A stretch of DNA of 64,000 nt from Saccharopolyspora gregorii (GCF_024734405.1 NZ_CP059556.1:3596001-3660000); one strand, 5' to 3'. Shown: positions 1 to 10,274, numbered from the stretch's first letter. Numbers and translations: made by a program. Notes: generated from the letters alone by a model not told the origin.

Positions 1-501
1 GCGCTGGTGGAAGGACTCCTCCTTGCAGATCCGCACCATCGCCCGCGCGTAGGGGCCGTAGGAACTCCGGCACAGCGGCACCTGGTTGCAGATCGCGGCG
101 CCGTCGACGAGCCAGCCGATCACCCCGACGTCGGCGAACGTCAGCGTCGGGTAGTTGAAGATCGACGAGTACTTCTGGCGGCCGGAGATGAGCTTCTCGG
201 TCAGGTCCGCCCGGTCCACGCCGAGGGTTTCCGCCGCGGAGTACAGGTACAGCCCGTGCCCGGCCTCGTCCTGCACCTTCGCCAGCAGGATCGCCTTGCG
301 CCGCAACGAGGGCGCCCGCGTGATCCAGTTCCCCTCGGGCTGCATGCCGATGATCTCGGAGTGCGCGTGCTGGGCGATCTGGCGGACCATCGTCTTGCGG
401 TAGCCCTCGGGCGCCCAGTCGCGCGGTTCGATCCGCTGATCGCGTTCGATGGTCCGCTCGAAGTGGGATTCGAGTTCGGTCTCGGGGAGCGTGGCGGTCA
501 T
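1..501 (-). CDS. paaA: Phenylacetyl-CoA epoxidase subunit PaaA (partial)
   Basis: Catalytic subunit of the multicomponent ring-1,2-phenylacetyl-CoA epoxidase, a cytoplasmic ferritin-like di-iron oxygenase. The gene runs off the left edge, so only the first 167 codons are present. The translation starts [14 protein letters not shown] and contains two ExxH di-iron motifs, one in [11 protein letters not shown] and one in EESFH at the window edge, as expected for PaaA. The ATG at 501 overlaps the paaZ stop by four bases (ATGA), so it is probably translationally coupled to paaZ. Further paa genes are expected beyond the left edge. Identification is from remembered family sequence and is firm. Confidence 0.93.
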   Translation of the reverse strand, partial: MTATLPETELESHFERTIERDQRIEPRDWAPEGYRKTMVRQIAQHAHSEIIGMQPEGNWITRAPSLRRKAILLAKVQDEAGHGLYLYSAAETLGVDRADLTEKLISGRQKYSSIFNYPTLTFADVGVIGWLVDGAAICNQVPLCRSSYGPYARAMVRICKEESFHQR

Positions 502-2540
502 CGGTCCTCCTTCGCGACGAGGGTCAGCACGTCGTACTTCGCGACGGACTCGCCGTTCTGGTTGGTGACGTCGGCGTCCCACCGGACCTCGCCGTAGTCC
601 TGGTCGACGCGCGGGATGATCTGCTTGGCCGTCAACGTCACGGTCAGCTCGTCGTCCGCCTGGACCGGCGTCAGGAAGCGCAGGTTCTCCAGCCCGTAGT
701 TCGCCAGGACCGGGCCGGGTTCCGGCGAGACGAACAGGCCCGCGGCGAACGAGACCACCAGGTAGCCGTGCGCGACGATCCCGCCGAACAGCGGGTTGGC
801 CGCGGCCGCTTCCGGGTCGGTGTGGGCGTAGAAGGTGTCGCCGGTGAACTCGGCGAAGTGGTCGATGTCGGCGCGGGTGACGGCGCGCGGCCCGGCGACG
901 ACGGTGTCGCCGATCTCCAGCTGCGCCAACGACTTCCGGAAGGGGTGCACCTCGGCCTCGCGCCGCGGGGCGCCTGGGACCCAGCGCCCGGTGATCCCGC
1001 TGAGCGCGGCGGGCGAGCCCTGCACGGCGGTGCGCTGCATGTGGTGCAGCACGCCGCGGATGCCGCCCAGCTCCTCGCCGCCGCCCGCGCGGCCCGGGCC
1101 GCCGTGCACGAGCTGCGGCATCGGCGAGCCGTGCCCGGTGGATTCCTCCGCGTCCGCGGCGTCGAGCACCAGCAGGCGACCGTGGAACGGTGCGACGCCG
1201 AGCACGACCTCGCGCACGAAGCCCGGGTCGGCGGAGACGACGGAACCCACGAGGCTGCCGCCGCCGCGGGCCGCCAGCTCGACGACCTGCGCGGCGGAGG
1301 TGTAGGGCAGCAGCGTCGAGACCGGCCCGAACGCCTCGACCTCGTGCGGCTCGGGCCGTTCCGGGTCGGCGCGCAGCAGCACCGGCGAGAGGAACGCGCC
1401 GCGTTCGGCGTCCGCGCCGACGACGTCGACGTGCTCGGGGTCGCCGAACACCACCGAGCCGGCGGCCAGCAGCGCCTTCAGCGAGCGGCGGACCTCCTCG
1501 CGCTGCTCCAGGCTCGCCAGCGCCCCCATCCGGACGCCGTCGGCGTCAGGGGCGCCGACGGTGACCTTCGCGAGCCGTTCGGAGGCCGCCGCGGCGACGT
1601 CGTCGATCAGCTCGGCAGGCACGAACGCGCGGCGGATCGCGGTACACTTCTGCCCGGCCTTGACCGTCATCTCGGTGGTGAGCTGCTTGACGAACAGGTC
1701 GAACTCCGCGGTGCCCGGGACCGCGTCGGGGCCGAGGATCGAGCAGTTCAGCGAGTCGGCTTCGGCGTTGAACCGCACCGAGTTCCGCACGATCGCCGGG
1801 TGGGCGCGCAGCTGCTGCGCCGTCGCGGCCGAGCCGGTGAACGACACCAGGTCCTGCGCGGTCACGTGGTCCAGCAGGTCTCCGGCGCTGCCCGCGACGA
1901 ACTGCAGCGAACCCTCCGGCAGGATGCCCGATTCGACGATCAGCTCGACCAGCCGCGCCGTCAGGTACGCCGTCTGGCTGGCGGGCTTGACCAGGCTCGG
2001 CACCCCGGCGAGGAACGCGGGGGCGAACTTCTCCAGCGGGCCCCAGACGGGGAAGTTGAAGGCGTTGATCTGCACGGCGACCCCGCGCAGCGGGGTGGCG
2101 ATGTGCTGGGCCAGGAACGTGCCGCCCTTGCTCAGCGGCTCGACGGCGCCGTCGACGTAGATGGTGTCGTTGGGCAGTTCGCGCTTGCCCTTCGAGCCGT
2201 ATGCGAACAGGACGCCGATGCCGCCGTCGACGTCGAACTTCGAGTCGCCGAGCGTGGCGCCGGTCTTCGCGGACAGCGCGTAGAGCTCATCGCGGTGCTC
2301 GCGCAGGTGCGAGGCGAGCGCCTTGAGCAGCGCGGCGCGCTGGTGGAAGGTCAGCCGCCGCAGCGCGGGACCGCCGACCTCGCGGCCGTACCGCAGCGCG
2401 GCGGCGAAGTCGATCCCGGTCGAGGAGATCCGCGCGACCTCCTCCCCGGTGGAGGCGTCGTGCAGCGGAGCGCCCTCGTCCGCCGCCGCGCGCCACTCCC
2501 CGGAGACGTAGCTGCGCAACAGCTCTGCCGCGTGCCCCAT
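498..2540 (-). CDS. paaZ: Bifunctional oxepin-CoA hydrolase / semialdehyde dehydrogenase PaaZ
   Basis: 680-aa two-domain enzyme of phenylacetate breakdown. The N-terminal aldehyde dehydrogenase domain (about 1-520) oxidises 3-oxo-5,6-didehydrosuberyl-CoA semialdehyde; it shows the NAFNFPVWG and [12 protein letters not shown] motifs and the catalytic cysteine region [11 protein letters not shown]. The C-terminal MaoC-like hotdog domain (about 545-680) hydrolyses oxepin-CoA and shows [14 protein letters not shown] and [13 protein letters not shown]. Length equals full-length PaaZ. It is the first gene of the leftward paa operon, followed by paaA with a 4-bp overlap. A GAGGAGA ribosome site lies just upstream of the ATG at 2540, and a TetR-like palindrome lies about 30 bp upstream. 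Confidence 0.95.
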   Translation of the reverse strand: MGHAAELLRSYVSGEWRAAADEGAPLHDASTGEEVARISSTGIDFAAALRYGREVGGPALRRLTFHQRAALLKALASHLREHRDELYALSAKTGATLGDSKFDVDGGIGVLFAYGSKGKRELPNDTIYVDGAVEPLSKGGTFLAQHIATPLRGVAVQINAFNFPVWGPLEKFAPAFLAGVPSLVKPASQTAYLTARLVELIVESGILPEGSLQFVAGSAGDLLDHVTAQDLVSFTGSAATAQQLRAHPAIVRNSVRFNAEADSLNCSILGPDAVPGTAEFDLFVKQLTTEMTVKAGQKCTAIRRAFVPAELIDDVAAAASERLAKVTVGAPDADGVRMGALASLEQREEVRRSLKALLAAGSVVFGDPEHVDVVGADAERGAFLSPVLLRADPERPEPHEVEAFGPVSTLLPYTSAAQVVELAARGGGSLVGSVVSADPGFVREVVLGVAPFHGRLLVLDAADAEESTGHGSPMPQLVHGGPGRAGGGEELGGIRGVLHHMQRTAVQGSPAALSGITGRWVPGAPRREAEVHPFRKSLAQLEIGDTVVAGPRAVTRADIDHFAEFTGDTFYAHTDPEAAAANPLFGGIVAHGYLVVSFAAGLFVSPEPGPVLANYGLENLRFLTPVQADDELTVTLTAKQIIPRVDQDYGEVRWDADVTNQNGESVAKYDVLTLVAKEDR

Positions 2541-2559
2541 CGACTCTCCTCAACCGATT

Positions 2560-2578
2560 AACCGACCGAACGTTCAGG
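2560..2578. promoter_or_regulatory. Putative operator upstream of paaZ
   Basis: The sequence ACCGACCGAACGTTC (2561-2575) contains the perfect palindrome GAACGTTC (2568-2575) about 30 bp upstream of the paaZ start. Actinobacterial paa operons are commonly controlled by a TetR-family PaaR that binds a short palindrome in this position. No such regulator is in the window, so the assignment rests on position and symmetry only. Confidence 0.4.
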
Positions 2579-2580
2579 AA

Positions 2581-3035
2581 CTGATGCTAGCGCGCCCGCG
2601 GAGCCGGGGGAACCCGGAACCGCGAAGCAGCGGCCCCGCGTCCCGGCTCGCCCGCGAGTTCACCCCGCGCACCCAGCCCGCCGGCCGACCGCGCCCGGCC
2701 GGACCGGCGCTCCCGGCGACACCGAGGTCCGGGCGTCCGCGACCGCGAAGGCCTGCGCGATCCCGGCACCACCCCTCCGGCCGCCGCCGAGCACCCGCCG
2801 TCCGCCGGGATCCGCGCCGGACGATCGACCGGCGCGACCCGCGGTGGCCGACCCCACCGCAGCGGCTCCCGCGTTCCGACGCCGAAGCCCGGTTCCCGGC
2901 GCGGACCACTCCGCATTCCGCCGCACGCCGCACCTCGAACCGCCGGACGGCCCCGCACCGGGACACGTTCGCCGGTTCGGCGGCGCGGAATTCGGGACTA
3001 CCGTTGTGCCACGTCGGGAAACTCGACGAGCCCAG
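2581..3035. other. Non-coding, very GC-rich spacer
   Basis: About 450 bases between the divergent paaZ and ATP-grasp starts. Open frames exist on both strands, but they are arginine/proline-rich, resemble no protein family I know and look like composition artefacts. I see no RNA gene. It presumably holds the promoters of the two flanking genes. Confidence 0.5.
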
Positions 3036-3050
3036 ATGGAGGGACGGTCC

Positions 3051-4292
3051 ATGCCGAAGCCCGAATCTGCCACCAAGGACCCGAACAAGGGCTGCGTAGC
3101 GCTCCTCGGCTGGAGCCTCAACGCGGTGGAAGCCCTCGACCGGTTCGACCGGAGGTACGTGGTCGTCGCACCGGACTGGGCGGAGGAGTACTGCGCCGAA
3201 CACGACATCCCGTACCTGCGCTGGAACTTCGAACGGCTCAACGACCGCTCGATGGAGATCGCCGAGCTGCTGCAGGACCGCGGCGTCGACGTGGCCATCC
3301 CGCTGTTCGAGGAGACCGTGGAGTGAACCGGGGCGATCAACTCGGTGCTGCTGGACAACCCGCGGCTGCTCGGCCAGGCGATGCTGTTGCGGGACAAGGC
3401 GTTGATGAAGCGCCGCGCCCAGCTCGGCGGCATCCGGGTGGGGATCTTCGAGGAGGCGCACGACCGGGACGACGTGATCCGGTTCCTCAAGCGGGTCAAC
3501 CAGACGCTGCTCAAGCTCGACGGCGACCCGAACGACCCGATCCACATCAAAGCCTTCGACAAGGCGGGCTGCCTCGGGCACCGGGTGATCCGCACCCCGG
3601 ACGAGATCGACGCCATCCCGGACGAGGAGTTCCCCGTCCTGATGGAATCGCACCTGGACGGCTGGGAGTTCGCCGTCGAGGCGTGGATCCACCACGGGAA
3701 GATCAAATTCCTGAACATCTCCGAGTACGTCACGCTCGGGTACTCCGTGTTCGTCCCGGCGACGCCGGCGCTGGAGCGGTTCCGGCCGCAGATCACCGAA
3801 CAGGTGGAGAAGCTGATCAAGGCGTTCGACATCGAGTTCGGCTTCGTGCACCCCGAGTACTTCGTCACCAGCGACGGCGAGATGTACTTCGGCGAGGTCG
3901 CCTACCGGCCCCCGGGTTTCCGGGTCTTCGAGCTGCTGGAGCGGGCCTACGGGTTCAACGCCTACCAGGGCCTGGCGCTGGCCTTCGACCCGAAGACGAC
4001 CGAGGAGGAGATCGACGGCTTCTTCCCGCGCGAGGTCGTGGACGCCACCGGCGTCGCCGGGTGCTTCGGGGTGTACCCGCGCCGGCGGGTCGTCAGCGAA
4101 CTGCAACTGCCCGAGGAGACCGAGGACGACGACTACTATGAGTCCCACGATCTGACGGCCCCGCCGGAGGCGACCGTGACCAAGCGGACCGCGTTCGGCA
4201 ACCACTGGGGCCTGGTGTACTTCTTCGGTGACGACCCGCACCGGATGCGAGACCTGTTGAAGCAGCAGGAAGAGCTCGACTTCTACGTCTGA
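3051..4292 (+). pseudogene. ATP-grasp carboxylate-amine ligase-like gene with in-frame TGA
   Basis: The reading frame from ATG 3051 (GGAGGG ribosome site seven bases upstream) to 4292 encodes a 413-residue ATP-grasp-type protein interrupted only by TGA at 3324-3326, codon 92. Both sides continue in the same frame: IPLFEETVE, stop, then TGAINSVLLDNPRLL. Relatives of this kind typically read VEW at this point, so TGG appears to have become TGA. Later parts match an ATP-grasp core: HIKAFDKAGCLGHRV (nucleotide-binding lysine), LMESHLDGWEFAVEAW, and the metal-ligand region GEMYFGEVAYRPPG. A single G-to-A mutation or a sequence error explains it. The next gene, 40 bp downstream, is also broken. Substrate unknown. 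Confidence 0.75.
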
Positions 4293-4318
4293 GGTCTCCG
4301 CGCACGCGGGAGACCTCG
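4292..4318 (+). terminator. Hairpin between the ATP-grasp and papain-like genes
   Basis: GAGGTCTCC (4292-4300) pairs perfectly with GGAGACCTC (4310-4318) around a GC-rich loop, starting at the last base of the ATP-grasp stop codon. No T-run follows and the next gene starts 14 bases later, so it may act as an attenuator or mRNA processing hairpin and not as a full terminator. Confidence 0.4.
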
Positions 4319-4331
4319 CAGGGAGAGACCC

Positions 4332-6364
4332 GTGGAACCGACCGCCGACGCCGAGGGTGCGCCGACGACGCTGGACCGGCGCGTCGGCTCGCTCGACGAC
4401 GCCGTCCGCGCCCTGTCCGAGACCCGCGACTTCGGGAAGCCGGCGAAGCTGCGCCGGGTGCTGGAGGCGCTGCGGCGGGTGCTCCGGCAACCGGGCGGCG
4501 CGGCGGCGGTCCAGGCCCGTGCGCAGGCGCTGGATGAGGCCGGGTTGTTCGACGGCACCGACTGGGCCTTCCCCGCCATCCTCATCCCGGCGCTGGCCGG
4601 ACCCGGCCTCCGCTGCGAGAACGCGGACACGCTGGTGCTGGAGGCGACCAGCGAGCTGCGGCTGCTCGCGATCGCGCGCGGCGAGTACGCCCACCCCGCG
4701 TTCTCCGCCGACGACGCCCACCAGTTCCTCTCCCAGGTGCTGGCGATGAACCTGGACCTGCTGTTCACCCCGCCCAACGAGGCGGAGCGCGCCCGGCAGG
4801 GCCGCAACGCGCAGCTGATCCGCGACCTGTTCCAGTACCTCGCCGACGGCATCGGCTACGACAGCGTGCTCGGCGAACTCGTCGACGAGATCTGGCGGAT
4901 CCTGCGCCAGCGGCCGATCCAGGTCGAGCAGGTGCAGTCGCTGATCACCCGGATCTCCGTCTACCGCAGCGACCCGGACGTCGACTTCGGCTCCACCTCC
5001 GGGCAGGGCCTGGACCGGCTGATCACCAGCCTGTTCGGCACGACCGAGGCGTGCCGGGACGATCCGGGGATCCCCGCGTTCCGCGAGCGGCTGGAGGCGC
5101 TGGACACCAGCGGCCTGCAGTACGAGGCCAGCGGGTTCGCGCGGGCGATGCACGACACCGGGCTGGTCTCGCCGTACCACGCCGAACTGCTGCGGTTCCT
5201 GCTCGGCGACAACGACTACCTCGTCGCGGAGGCCCTGGGCCTGTCCGACATCGGCCGCACGTGCCTGATGCGCTACCGCGACGTGGTGCGCCGGCTGGTC
5301 GAGGAGGCGGTGCACCCGCAGACCGCGCAGTGCGTCTACGGGCTGGCGCTGCTGCTGGACCGCGGCGTGCTGCACGAGGCTCCGGTGGTGCCCGCGCTGT
5401 GGCGCCAGCTCTCCCTGGAGCTCTCCCCCACCGCCCGGCAACGCCTGACCGCCGTCTTCGGCGACGAGCCGAGCCCGGAAGCGCGGCTGGTCGCGGGGGT
5501 GATCTCGATGCTGGGCCAGCCGCTCGGCGTCGGGCAGGGCGACAACCCGACCTGCCAGTCGGCCCGCGCGCTGTCGATGTGGGCCTACAACGACCCGGAC
5601 TACCTGCTGCAGCTCGTCGTGTGGGCCGCCCGGGACGACGAGATCATCATGCACTTCGAGGGCAGCCCGCTGTCCTCGAAGGACAGCGCGGGCGGGGTCG
5701 CCAAGGCGCTGCCGGTCGATCTGGACCCGGTGTCGCTCATCGTGGTGCCGCACCTCGACCGGATCTACGCCGAGATGGGCCGGCGCTGCGCGGACCGGCC
5801 CGGGACCCGCACCGCTGGGTCAACCCCGAGTTCCACGGCTGGTGGGCCGCGCGCGGCTTCTGGATCAACGTCGACGTGGCGACCGGGAACCTGGTGGACC
5901 TGGACGAGTTCCTGCGCCAGTTCCACGCGGGCTACCACCCCGGCTACAACGGCGGGCGGCCGCTGATCCACCCGCAGCCGGCCGGGATCGCCGTCACCGA
6001 CAGCGCGGCGCGCTACATCGGCTGGCACGCGATCACCATCCTGCGGGTCGGGCCGGATCCGCAGGGCGTCGTGCGGGTGTACTTCTTCAACCCCAACAAC
6101 GACAGCGGGCAGGACTGGGGCGACGGCGTGGTCGTCTCCACCACCGGTCACGGCGAGCGGTTCGGGGAGGCGTCGCTGCCGTTCGACCAGTTCGCCTCCC
6201 GCATCTACATCTTCCACGTCGACCCGCTCGAACGCGGCGAGCCCGAGCGCGTCCCCGCCGAGGACTTGGAGCGGATCATCGGCTACCTGGAGCGCAGCTG
6301 GGGCCGCGACCGGCTGCGGCCGGGCGCGCTGCAGGCCTCGGAAGGCCCGCACGGCGAGCACTAG
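4332..6364 (+). pseudogene. Papain-like cysteine protease-like gene with a frameshift
   Basis: Translation from GTG 4332 (GGGAG six bases upstream) gives a roughly 490-residue protein. Homology-like sequence then continues in another frame from about 5803 to the stop at 6364. Adding one G to the GGG run at 5802-5804 restores a 677-aa frame (ADRPGDPHRWVNPEF). A candidate Cys-His-Asn triad is visible: cysteine in GDNPTCQSARALSMW, histidine in GWHAITILRV, and asparagine in YFFNPNNDSGQDWG, in the order expected for a papain/C1-like fold. The N-terminal half is helical and unrecognised. Pairing with an ATP-grasp gene suggests a peptide-ligating and peptide-cleaving unit, but the product is unknown. 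The frameshift could be real decay or a sequence error. Confidence 0.6.
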
Positions 6365-6380
6365 ATCCGTCCACTTCGGA

Positions 6381-6644
6381 CTACGACTCGGCGCCCTCCG
6401 GATACCCCACCTTCGCGCTCCACAGCGCGGGACGTTCCCGCCCGGCGAACTCGTGCACGTACCCGCAGCGCGCGCAGATCAACCCGGTTGCGGACCGGTT
6501 TCCCCACACCAGGTCGAAGGAGCTGGCGGAGGTGGTGCTCAGCTTCACCTGGCGGGACCAGAACAACCCGTGGTCGCACACCAGGCACCGGAAGGCGCGC
6601 CCCAGCACGGTGACGAGCTTCGGGTCGGACCTGAGACCACCCAT
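6381..6644 (-). CDS. Small zinc-ribbon protein
   Basis: 87-aa protein, MGGLRSDPKLVTVLGRAF onward, with a CLVC pair at the start of the fold and a CARC pair (GLICARCGYVHEFAG) near the C-terminus, the signature of a one-zinc ribbon. I chose the ATG at 6644 because the frame upstream is composition noise. Proteins of this type are widespread in actinomycetes and unassigned; nucleic-acid binding is possible but not shown. It converges with the papain-like gene, ending 17 bases from its stop. Confidence 0.6.
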   Translation of the reverse strand: MGGLRSDPKLVTVLGRAFRCLVCDHGLFWSRQVKLSTTSASSFDLVWGNRSATGLICARCGYVHEFAGRERPALWSAKVGYPEGAES

Positions 6645-7005
6645 GCCACGATCGTCCCAGCCGACGTCCCCCACCGGCATGCGCCGATCAGGCACAAACC
6701 AGACATCCTGCCGCACGTTCCGCGTTCCCCCGGACGAACCGGCAGCACTGCACCCCGCCCGCTCACCGGACAGGTCGCCGAGGCGTCCGCGACGCGGCCC
6801 GTTCCGCCGAGCAGCGCGGACCGTCGCCTTCCCGATCCTGAAGGCCGCGTTCGAGAGCACAAAGATCCTGATATCACAACTCGCCCGCGCGCCACCGTCG
6901 GCAACGAGCGATCGCCGGAGGGATCGATCGGGCTCGGGCGGGAGCAGGTTCGCGGAGTGCCGCCGGAATCGGGGCGGGGAGGCGGAAATCGGTGTTCGAC
7001 GACGA
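6645..7005. other. Spacer with no recognised gene
   Basis: About 360 bases between the start of the zinc-ribbon gene and the stop of the TetR gene. The open frames here give arginine/proline-rich peptides without family resemblance. I see no RNA gene, repeat or clear terminator. Confidence 0.4.
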
Positions 7006-7602
7006 TCAGGCGCTGGGGTGGATGCCGTCGATCAGCATGCCCACGAGCTGTTCCACGCTGACGTGCCAGCCGTCCTTCGCCAGATGTCCGCTGAGCTCCA
7101 TTCCTGCGATGCCGTGCGCGCTCGACATCAGCAGAGCGCCGTAGCGGCGCGCGTCCGGTTCGCCGACGATATCGGCGACGAGGGCGAGGTATTCGTCCTC
7201 CAAGCGGCTCGCCGCCTCGGCGGCCACCGGGGTGCCTGCCGACGTGCTGAACATCAGCGCGTACCGGTGCGGTGTCCGGCGGGCGACTTCGATGAGCGCC
7301 AGCACGGCTCGTTCGAGTCGTGCGCTCGGTCCCAAGCCCGGATCCGCCCGCAGCCCTTCCACTTCGTCGGCCAGGGAGTTCCAGGCTCCGATGGCGAGCT
7401 CGGCCAGCAGGTGTTCCTTGTTCTTGAAGTGCCCGTAGGGCGCACCGCGCGAGACTCCGGCTCTGGCCCCCACCGCGCGGAGGGTCACGGCATCAGGCCC
7501 GCCCTCGTCGAGCAGTTCGGACGCGGCGACGACGAGGGTGCGCCGAGTTGCGGCAGCGGTCTGAGCCCGGGTCACGAGGACAACCCTACTTGACAGTGTC
7601 AT
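7006..7602 (-). CDS. TetR-family transcriptional regulator
   Basis: 198-aa repressor-type protein. The N-terminal helix-turn-helix is clear (VTLRAVGARAGVSRGAPYGHFKNKEHLL, about residues 38-65), followed by a divergent ligand-binding domain. The ATG at 7602 lies inside a palindrome, so the in-frame GTG at 7575 (VTRAQTAAATRR) is an alternative start that would leave the operator in the leader. Divergent from an SDR gene 187 bp away, with two copies of a TGAC-N3-GTCA palindrome between them, so it probably represses itself and the SDR. Ligand unknown. Confidence 0.85.
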   Translation of the reverse strand: MTLSSRVVLVTRAQTAAATRRTLVVAASELLDEGGPDAVTLRAVGARAGVSRGAPYGHFKNKEHLLAELAIGAWNSLADEVEGLRADPGLGPSARLERAVLALIEVARRTPHRYALMFSTSAGTPVAAEAASRLEDEYLALVADIVGEPDARRYGALLMSSAHGIAGMELSGHLAKDGWHVSVEQLVGMLIDGIHPSA

Positions 7603-7638
7603 CTGAACGGGGAACAGTCACCCATGTGACGCTGTCAC
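7591..7638. promoter_or_regulatory. Two TGAC-N3-GTCA operators between TetR and SDR genes
   Basis: TGACAGTGTCA at 7591-7601 and GTGACGCTGTCAC at 7626-7638 share TGAC/GTCA arms with a three-base centre. They lie between the divergent TetR and SDR genes; the first overlaps the longest possible TetR start. Paired palindromes at a divergent TetR promoter are a classical autoregulatory arrangement. Confidence 0.65.
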
Positions 7639-7789
7639 GCAAGTTGTCCGCCGATGACGCCGGAGCGCCGCGAGCGAGCCTTCTCCGCCAGGAACATCGG
7701 ACGGAAGCGTAGGTGCCGGTGCGGCCCGCGACCGTCCTCCCTTCGCACCGGCCGGCGCACGCAACACACTCATCCGCACAGGAGATCCG

Positions 7790-8746
7790 ATGGCACAGCC
7801 GCACGAACCACTCCCCGACCTCACGGGGCGCACCATCGTCGTCACCGGCACGACGTCCGGACTCGGCCTCGCCCTGTCCGGCGTGCTCGCCAGGGCCGGC
7901 GCCCGCGTCCTGATGACCGCCCGCGACGCCGAACGCGGCGCGGCGGCCGTCGACCAGGTGCGGAACGGGCTCAAGGGCCGGGGTTCGGCCGAGACCGTCC
8001 TGCTCGACCTGGCCGACCTGGCCTCGGTCCGCACCGCCGCCGCGGAGGTCCGGGAACGCACCGGAGACCGGGTCGACCTGCTGATCAACAATGCCGCCGT
8101 GTCGCTGGGCCCCCACGACCGAACCCGCGACGGGTTCGAGCTGCAGATCGGGACCAATCACCTGGGCCCGGCCGCGTTCACCTGGCTGCTCATGCCGGCA
8201 CTGCGGGCAGCGGGCACCCCCGAGCTGCCCTCCCGGGTGGTGACGACCTCGAGCCTCGGTCACCGCACCGGTGGACTCGACCTCACCGATCCGCACTGGG
8301 ATCGTCGGCGCTACTCGCCCACGCTCGCCTACGGGGCCTCGAAGCTCGCGAACCTGCTGTTCGCCGCAGAACTCGATCGGCTGTTGCGGCTGACCGGGGA
8401 CCCGGTGCTGTCGGTCGCCGCCCACCCGGGACTGACCGCATCGGAACTGCTCAACAACAGCCTCGCCCGCGGAGGCACCTGGCGAGCCCGCTTGCTCGTG
8501 CTCCCGGACCGGCTCCTCTCCCAACCGGTGACCGCCGGGATCGCACCCCAGCTCCTCGCGGCCACCGGACCGGTGCACGGCGGCGACTACGTGGGCCCCA
8601 CCGGACCGTTCGAGACGCGCGGACCCGCCGGACCCGCCCGTCGCTCAGCAGCCGCCCGGGATCCGGAGCTCGCCCGCGAGCTGTGGAAGTACACGACCTC
8701 CAGCACCGGCGTCCCATCCGACCCCGAGCCGCCGATCGGCGCGTGA
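7790..8746 (+). CDS. Short-chain dehydrogenase/reductase, retinol-dehydrogenase-like
   Basis: 318-aa NAD(P)-dependent SDR. It has the TGTTSGLG cofactor loop near residue 20, LLINNAAVSLG, and the catalytic YGASK, followed by a C-terminal extension as in the WW-oxidoreductase/retinol dehydrogenase-like group. GGAG lies about eight bases before the ATG. Probably controlled by the divergent TetR. The substrate cannot be read from sequence; a lipophilic alcohol or ketone is typical of this subgroup. Confidence 0.85.
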   Translation: MAQPHEPLPDLTGRTIVVTGTTSGLGLALSGVLARAGARVLMTARDAERGAAAVDQVRNGLKGRGSAETVLLDLADLASVRTAAAEVRERTGDRVDLLINNAAVSLGPHDRTRDGFELQIGTNHLGPAAFTWLLMPALRAAGTPELPSRVVTTSSLGHRTGGLDLTDPHWDRRRYSPTLAYGASKLANLLFAAELDRLLRLTGDPVLSVAAHPGLTASELLNNSLARGGTWRARLLVLPDRLLSQPVTAGIAPQLLAATGPVHGGDYVGPTGPFETRGPAGPARRSAAARDPELARELWKYTTSSTGVPSDPEPPIGA

Positions 8747-8921
8747 CGCTCCTCCTCGACCCTGCCGCGAAGGAGGTTCCTTCGGTCGCCGGCGCACCAG
8801 CCCCGGACCGCACGAACGCACAGCGCGGACGCCGATCACCCCGATCCCGCGTCCGCCAGATCGACATCTGACCAGGCCGCCGCGGCCATCGGAGCGCTCC
8901 GGCGGCCGCGGCAGCGGGGCG

Positions 8922-10274
8922 TCACGCCTCCTGCAGGAACCGGTCGAGGACGCGGACGCCGAACCGCAGCGCCTCCACCGGGACCCGCTCGTCGACGCCG
9001 TGGAACAAGGCGCTGAAGTCGAGTTCGGCGGGCAGCCGCAGCGGCGCGAAGCCGTAGCAGTTCATGCCGAGCCTGCTGAAGGACTTGGCGTCCGTGCCCC
9101 CGGACATCATGTACGGCAACGTCTTCGCCGCCGGGTCCTCGGCGATCAGCGAGGAGCTCATCTTGTCCACCAGGCGGCCTTCGAACTTCGTCTCGACCGG
9201 GGGCAACCCCACCCACTCGCGTTCGACGTCCGGCCCCAGCAGCTCGGCGAGCTCCCGGTCGAACGCCTCTTCGCGGCCCGGCAGGATCCGGCAGTCCACC
9301 GCGGCCTCGGCGACCGAGGGGATCACGTTGTGCTTGTACCCGGCGGTGAGCATCGTCGGGTTCGCCGTGTCGCGCAGCGTCGCCCCCACGATCCGCGACA
9401 GGTTGCCCAGCTTCGCCACCGACCCGTCCAGGTCGTCGGCCGGGAAGTCCCACCCCGTCAACTCGGTGACGCCGTCCAGGAACTCCCGCACCGAATCGTT
9501 GAGCACCAGCGGGAACCGGTGCCGCCCCAGCTTCGCGACCGCCTCGGCCAGCTGCGTGACCGCGTTGTCGTCGTGCACCATCGACCCGTGGCCGGCCCGC
9601 GCGCGGGTCCGCAGCTTCAGCCAGCGGATGCCCTTCTCCGCGGTCTGCACCAGGTAGGCCCGCACCCCGTCCTGGAAGGTCACCGAGTAGCCGCCGACCT
9701 CGCTGATCGCCTCGGTGCAGCCCTCGAACAGCTCCGGTCGGTGATCCGCCAGCCACTGCGCGCCCTGCAGCCCGCCGGCCTCCTCGTCCGCGAGGAACGC
9801 GAACACGATGTCACGCTTCGGAGTGATGCCGTCGCGCTTGAAGCGGCGGGCGACGGCGAGGCTCATCGCCAGCATGTCCTTCATGTCGACCGCCCCGCGG
9901 CCCCACACGTAGCCGTCCTGCACCGCCCCCGAGAACGGGTGCACCGACCACTCCGAGGCGTCCGCGGGCACCACGTCCAAGTGCCCGTGCACCAGCAACC
10001 CGCCCCGACCCGAGCCCGACCCCGGCAGCCGCGCGATCACGTTCCCGCGACCCGGGTGGTCCCCCGACTCCACGTAGGTCGTCTCGTAGCCGACCTCTGC
10101 CAGCTTGCCCGCGACGTACTCGGCGGCCACCCGCTCACCCGCGAGCGTCGCCGGATCGCCCGTGTTCGTCGTATCGATCCGGATCAGCTCGCTCGCCAGC
10201 CCGACGACCTCGTCCTCGGCCACCCGCAGGCCCGCGCCATGATCGTCCGCAGCGGTCTCCATGTGCTCGTTCAC
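8922..10274 (-). CDS. M20-family metallopeptidase / deacylase
   Basis: 450-aa zinc hydrolase of the ArgE/DapE/CPG2 group. Metal ligand motifs are LVHGHLDVVPAD, WGRGAVDMKDM and FLADEEAGG; the dimerisation/lid domain contains RARAGHGSMVHDDN, and a late SGGTDAKSF supplies the final histidine-proximal region of the fold. It probably removes an N-terminal acyl group or residue from small peptides or amino acids in the cytoplasm. Monocistronic, ending 175 bases after the SDR gene and starting about 120 bases before tRNA-Leu. The first five codons may be bypassed at the second ATG (METAADD). Confidence 0.88.
   Translation of the reverse strand: MNEHMETAADDHGAGLRVAEDEVVGLASELIRIDTTNTGDPATLAGERVAAEYVAGKLAEVGYETTYVESGDHPGRGNVIARLPGSGSGRGGLLVHGHLDVVPADASEWSVHPFSGAVQDGYVWGRGAVDMKDMLAMSLAVARRFKRDGITPKRDIVFAFLADEEAGGLQGAQWLADHRPELFEGCTEAISEVGGYSVTFQDGVRAYLVQTAEKGIRWLKLRTRARAGHGSMVHDDNAVTQLAEAVAKLGRHRFPLVLNDSVREFLDGVTELTGWDFPADDLDGSVAKLGNLSRIVGATLRDTANPTMLTAGYKHNVIPSVAEAAVDCRILPGREEAFDRELAELLGPDVEREWVGLPPVETKFEGRLVDKMSSSLIAEDPAAKTLPYMMSGGTDAKSFSRLGMNCYGFAPLRLPAELDFSALFHGVDERVPVEALRFGVRVLDRFLQEA

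Noticed and set aside
3324-3326. In-frame TGA in the ATP-grasp gene as selenocysteine or programmed readthrough
   Set aside because: The position expects tryptophan, no SECIS-like stem was seen just downstream, and the next gene is also damaged. A point mutation or sequence error is simpler.
2574-5753. Long leftward open frame (over 1000 codons) opposite the ATP-grasp and papain-like genes
   Set aside because: Its composition is the reverse complement of the rightward genes, with no recognisable domains; a GC-bias shadow.
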